In this document: positions 28,084 through 28,448 of the stretch, one piece after another
How positions within the stretch are numbered: the first letter of the stretch is position 1
How the letters are laid out: every line of letters begins with the position of its first letter
Assembly (NCBI GenBank): GCA_964579845.1
Contig: CAZOHC010000011.1
Coordinates: forward strand, 1-28,448
Length of the DNA stretch: 28,448 nucleotides
DNA from: CAZOHC01 sp964579845
Lineage (GTDB): Bacteria > Patescibacteriota > Microgenomatia > Levybacterales > UBA12049
Reading direction: 5' to 3'
The notes under the pieces: model-generated
Database searches by the model: none
What the model was told of the DNA's origin: nothing
Seen by the model: the letters and a program-made list of their open reading frames with translations, nothing else
Position numbers and translations under genes: made by a program

Positions 28084-28416
28084 TTAGAAGAGCCTGGCAC
28101 CGATTGTAGCATCTTTATCCGGTCTGACCAGGACGACATTGCCAACACTGTCAGTAACCCCGAGCGTCAAGACTTCTGAGAGTAATGGCCCGATCTGCTT
28201 CGGCGGGAAATTCACCACACCCAAAACAAGCATGCCCATCAGTTCACCTTCGGTATAATTCTCGACGATCTGGGCACTGGATTTTTTTATCCCGATTACC
28301 TCACCGAAGTCGATCGTCAGTTTATACGCAGGCTTCCTGGCTTCAGGAAAAGCCTGTACCTCAATGATCTTTCCGACACGGATATCAACTTTATCAAAAT
28401 CACTATAATTAATCAT
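28084..28416 (-). CDS. csaA: CsaA-like tRNA-binding domain protein
   Basis: 110 residues, an OB-fold EMAP/Trbp111-type domain. The sequence DFDKVDIRVGKIIEVQAFPEARKPAYKLTIDFG, then KKSSAQIVENYT and VVNFPPKQIGPLLSEVLTLG, follows CsaA closely. CsaA was described as a secretion-related chaperone and binds structured RNA or tRNA-like substrates. It is also related to the C-terminal domain of methionyl-tRNA synthetase, but the length and N-terminus indicate stand-alone CsaA. It is probably cotranscribed with mutY. Its upstream region is cut by the window end. Confidence 0.92.
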   Translation of the reverse strand: MINYSDFDKVDIRVGKIIEVQAFPEARKPAYKLTIDFGEVIGIKKSSAQIVENYTEGELMGMLVLGVVNFPPKQIGPLLSEVLTLGVTDSVGNVVLVRPDKDATIGARLF

Positions 28417-28448
28417 CCTAACGTTACGCCGTATGATATATGGAATAT

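Noticed and set aside
1..28448. CRISPR array, or UGA recoding as in Gracilibacteria
   Set aside because: No regularly spaced direct repeats were seen, and TGA ends several genes at sensible positions.

Overview
The window looks like a chromosomal segment of a bacterium with a small, streamlined genome, most likely a Candidate Phyla Radiation (Patescibacteria) member. The clues are a 23S rRNA gene with a tRNA-Ala but no 16S gene beside it, an archaeal-type ATP-dependent DNA ligase, an EndoQ-family nuclease, an archaeal-type UMP kinase, a stand-alone four-helix-bundle (23S-IVS-type) protein, a DUF5654-like membrane protein, and many small proteins I do not recognise. TGA is used as a stop, so this is not one of the UGA-glycine lineages. 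The exact lineage is inference.

Layout. 1-1300 (minus): 5' part of 23S rRNA, a spacer with a boxA-like site and a terminator-like hairpin, tRNA-Ala(TGC), and a good promoter. 1310-5296 (minus): a small membrane protein, trxB, trxA, a DUF3105 protein and a large membrane protein. 5410-6743 (plus): a DsbA-like protein whose two thioredoxin halves are in swapped order, then a membrane protein with a CxxC. 6746-8163: ZIP transporter and Fur-family regulator, with two operator-like dyads in the control region shared with yibE/F (8173-9306, plus). 9398-11935 (minus): acylphosphatase, alkyltransferase-like protein, a small protein, peptidyl-tRNA hydrolase and a membrane protein, separated by imperfect palindromic repeats. 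12031-16785: EndoQ family, an unknown protein, ATP ligase and Fic. 16785-17211: a four-helix-bundle gene bounded by ~30-bp inverted repeats. 17278-21098: DUF5654-like protein, recF, UMP kinase, an unknown protein and fpg. 21155-22850 (plus): a compositionally distinct island of tiny genes with strong Shine-Dalgarno sites, two of them cysteine-rich zinc-finger-like proteins. 22883-28416 (minus): glycosyltransferase, PolI-type 5'-3' exonuclease, ftsH, a MutY that lacks the iron-sulfur cysteines, and csaA.

Three genome-wide habits stand out. First, about ten genes have a -10 box only 6-9 nt before the start codon and no Shine-Dalgarno, which implies leaderless mRNAs; a few others have short leaders. 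Second, ~90-110 bp imperfect palindromes lie between genes and, in three cases, inside genes as in-frame insertions. The two in the glycosyltransferase and the 5'-3' exonuclease align without gaps over 102 bp and encode peptides identical at 20 of 34 positions. Third, one palindrome-like inverted-repeat pair bounds the four-helix-bundle gene. Together these suggest a repeat system comparable to Rickettsia palindromic elements.

Functionally the window is rich in DNA maintenance (recF, fpg, mutY, ATL, EndoQ, ligase, 5'-3' exonuclease), thiol redox (trxA/trxB, DsbA-like protein with a possible membrane partner), metal homeostasis (ZIP/Fur) and membrane protein quality control (ftsH).
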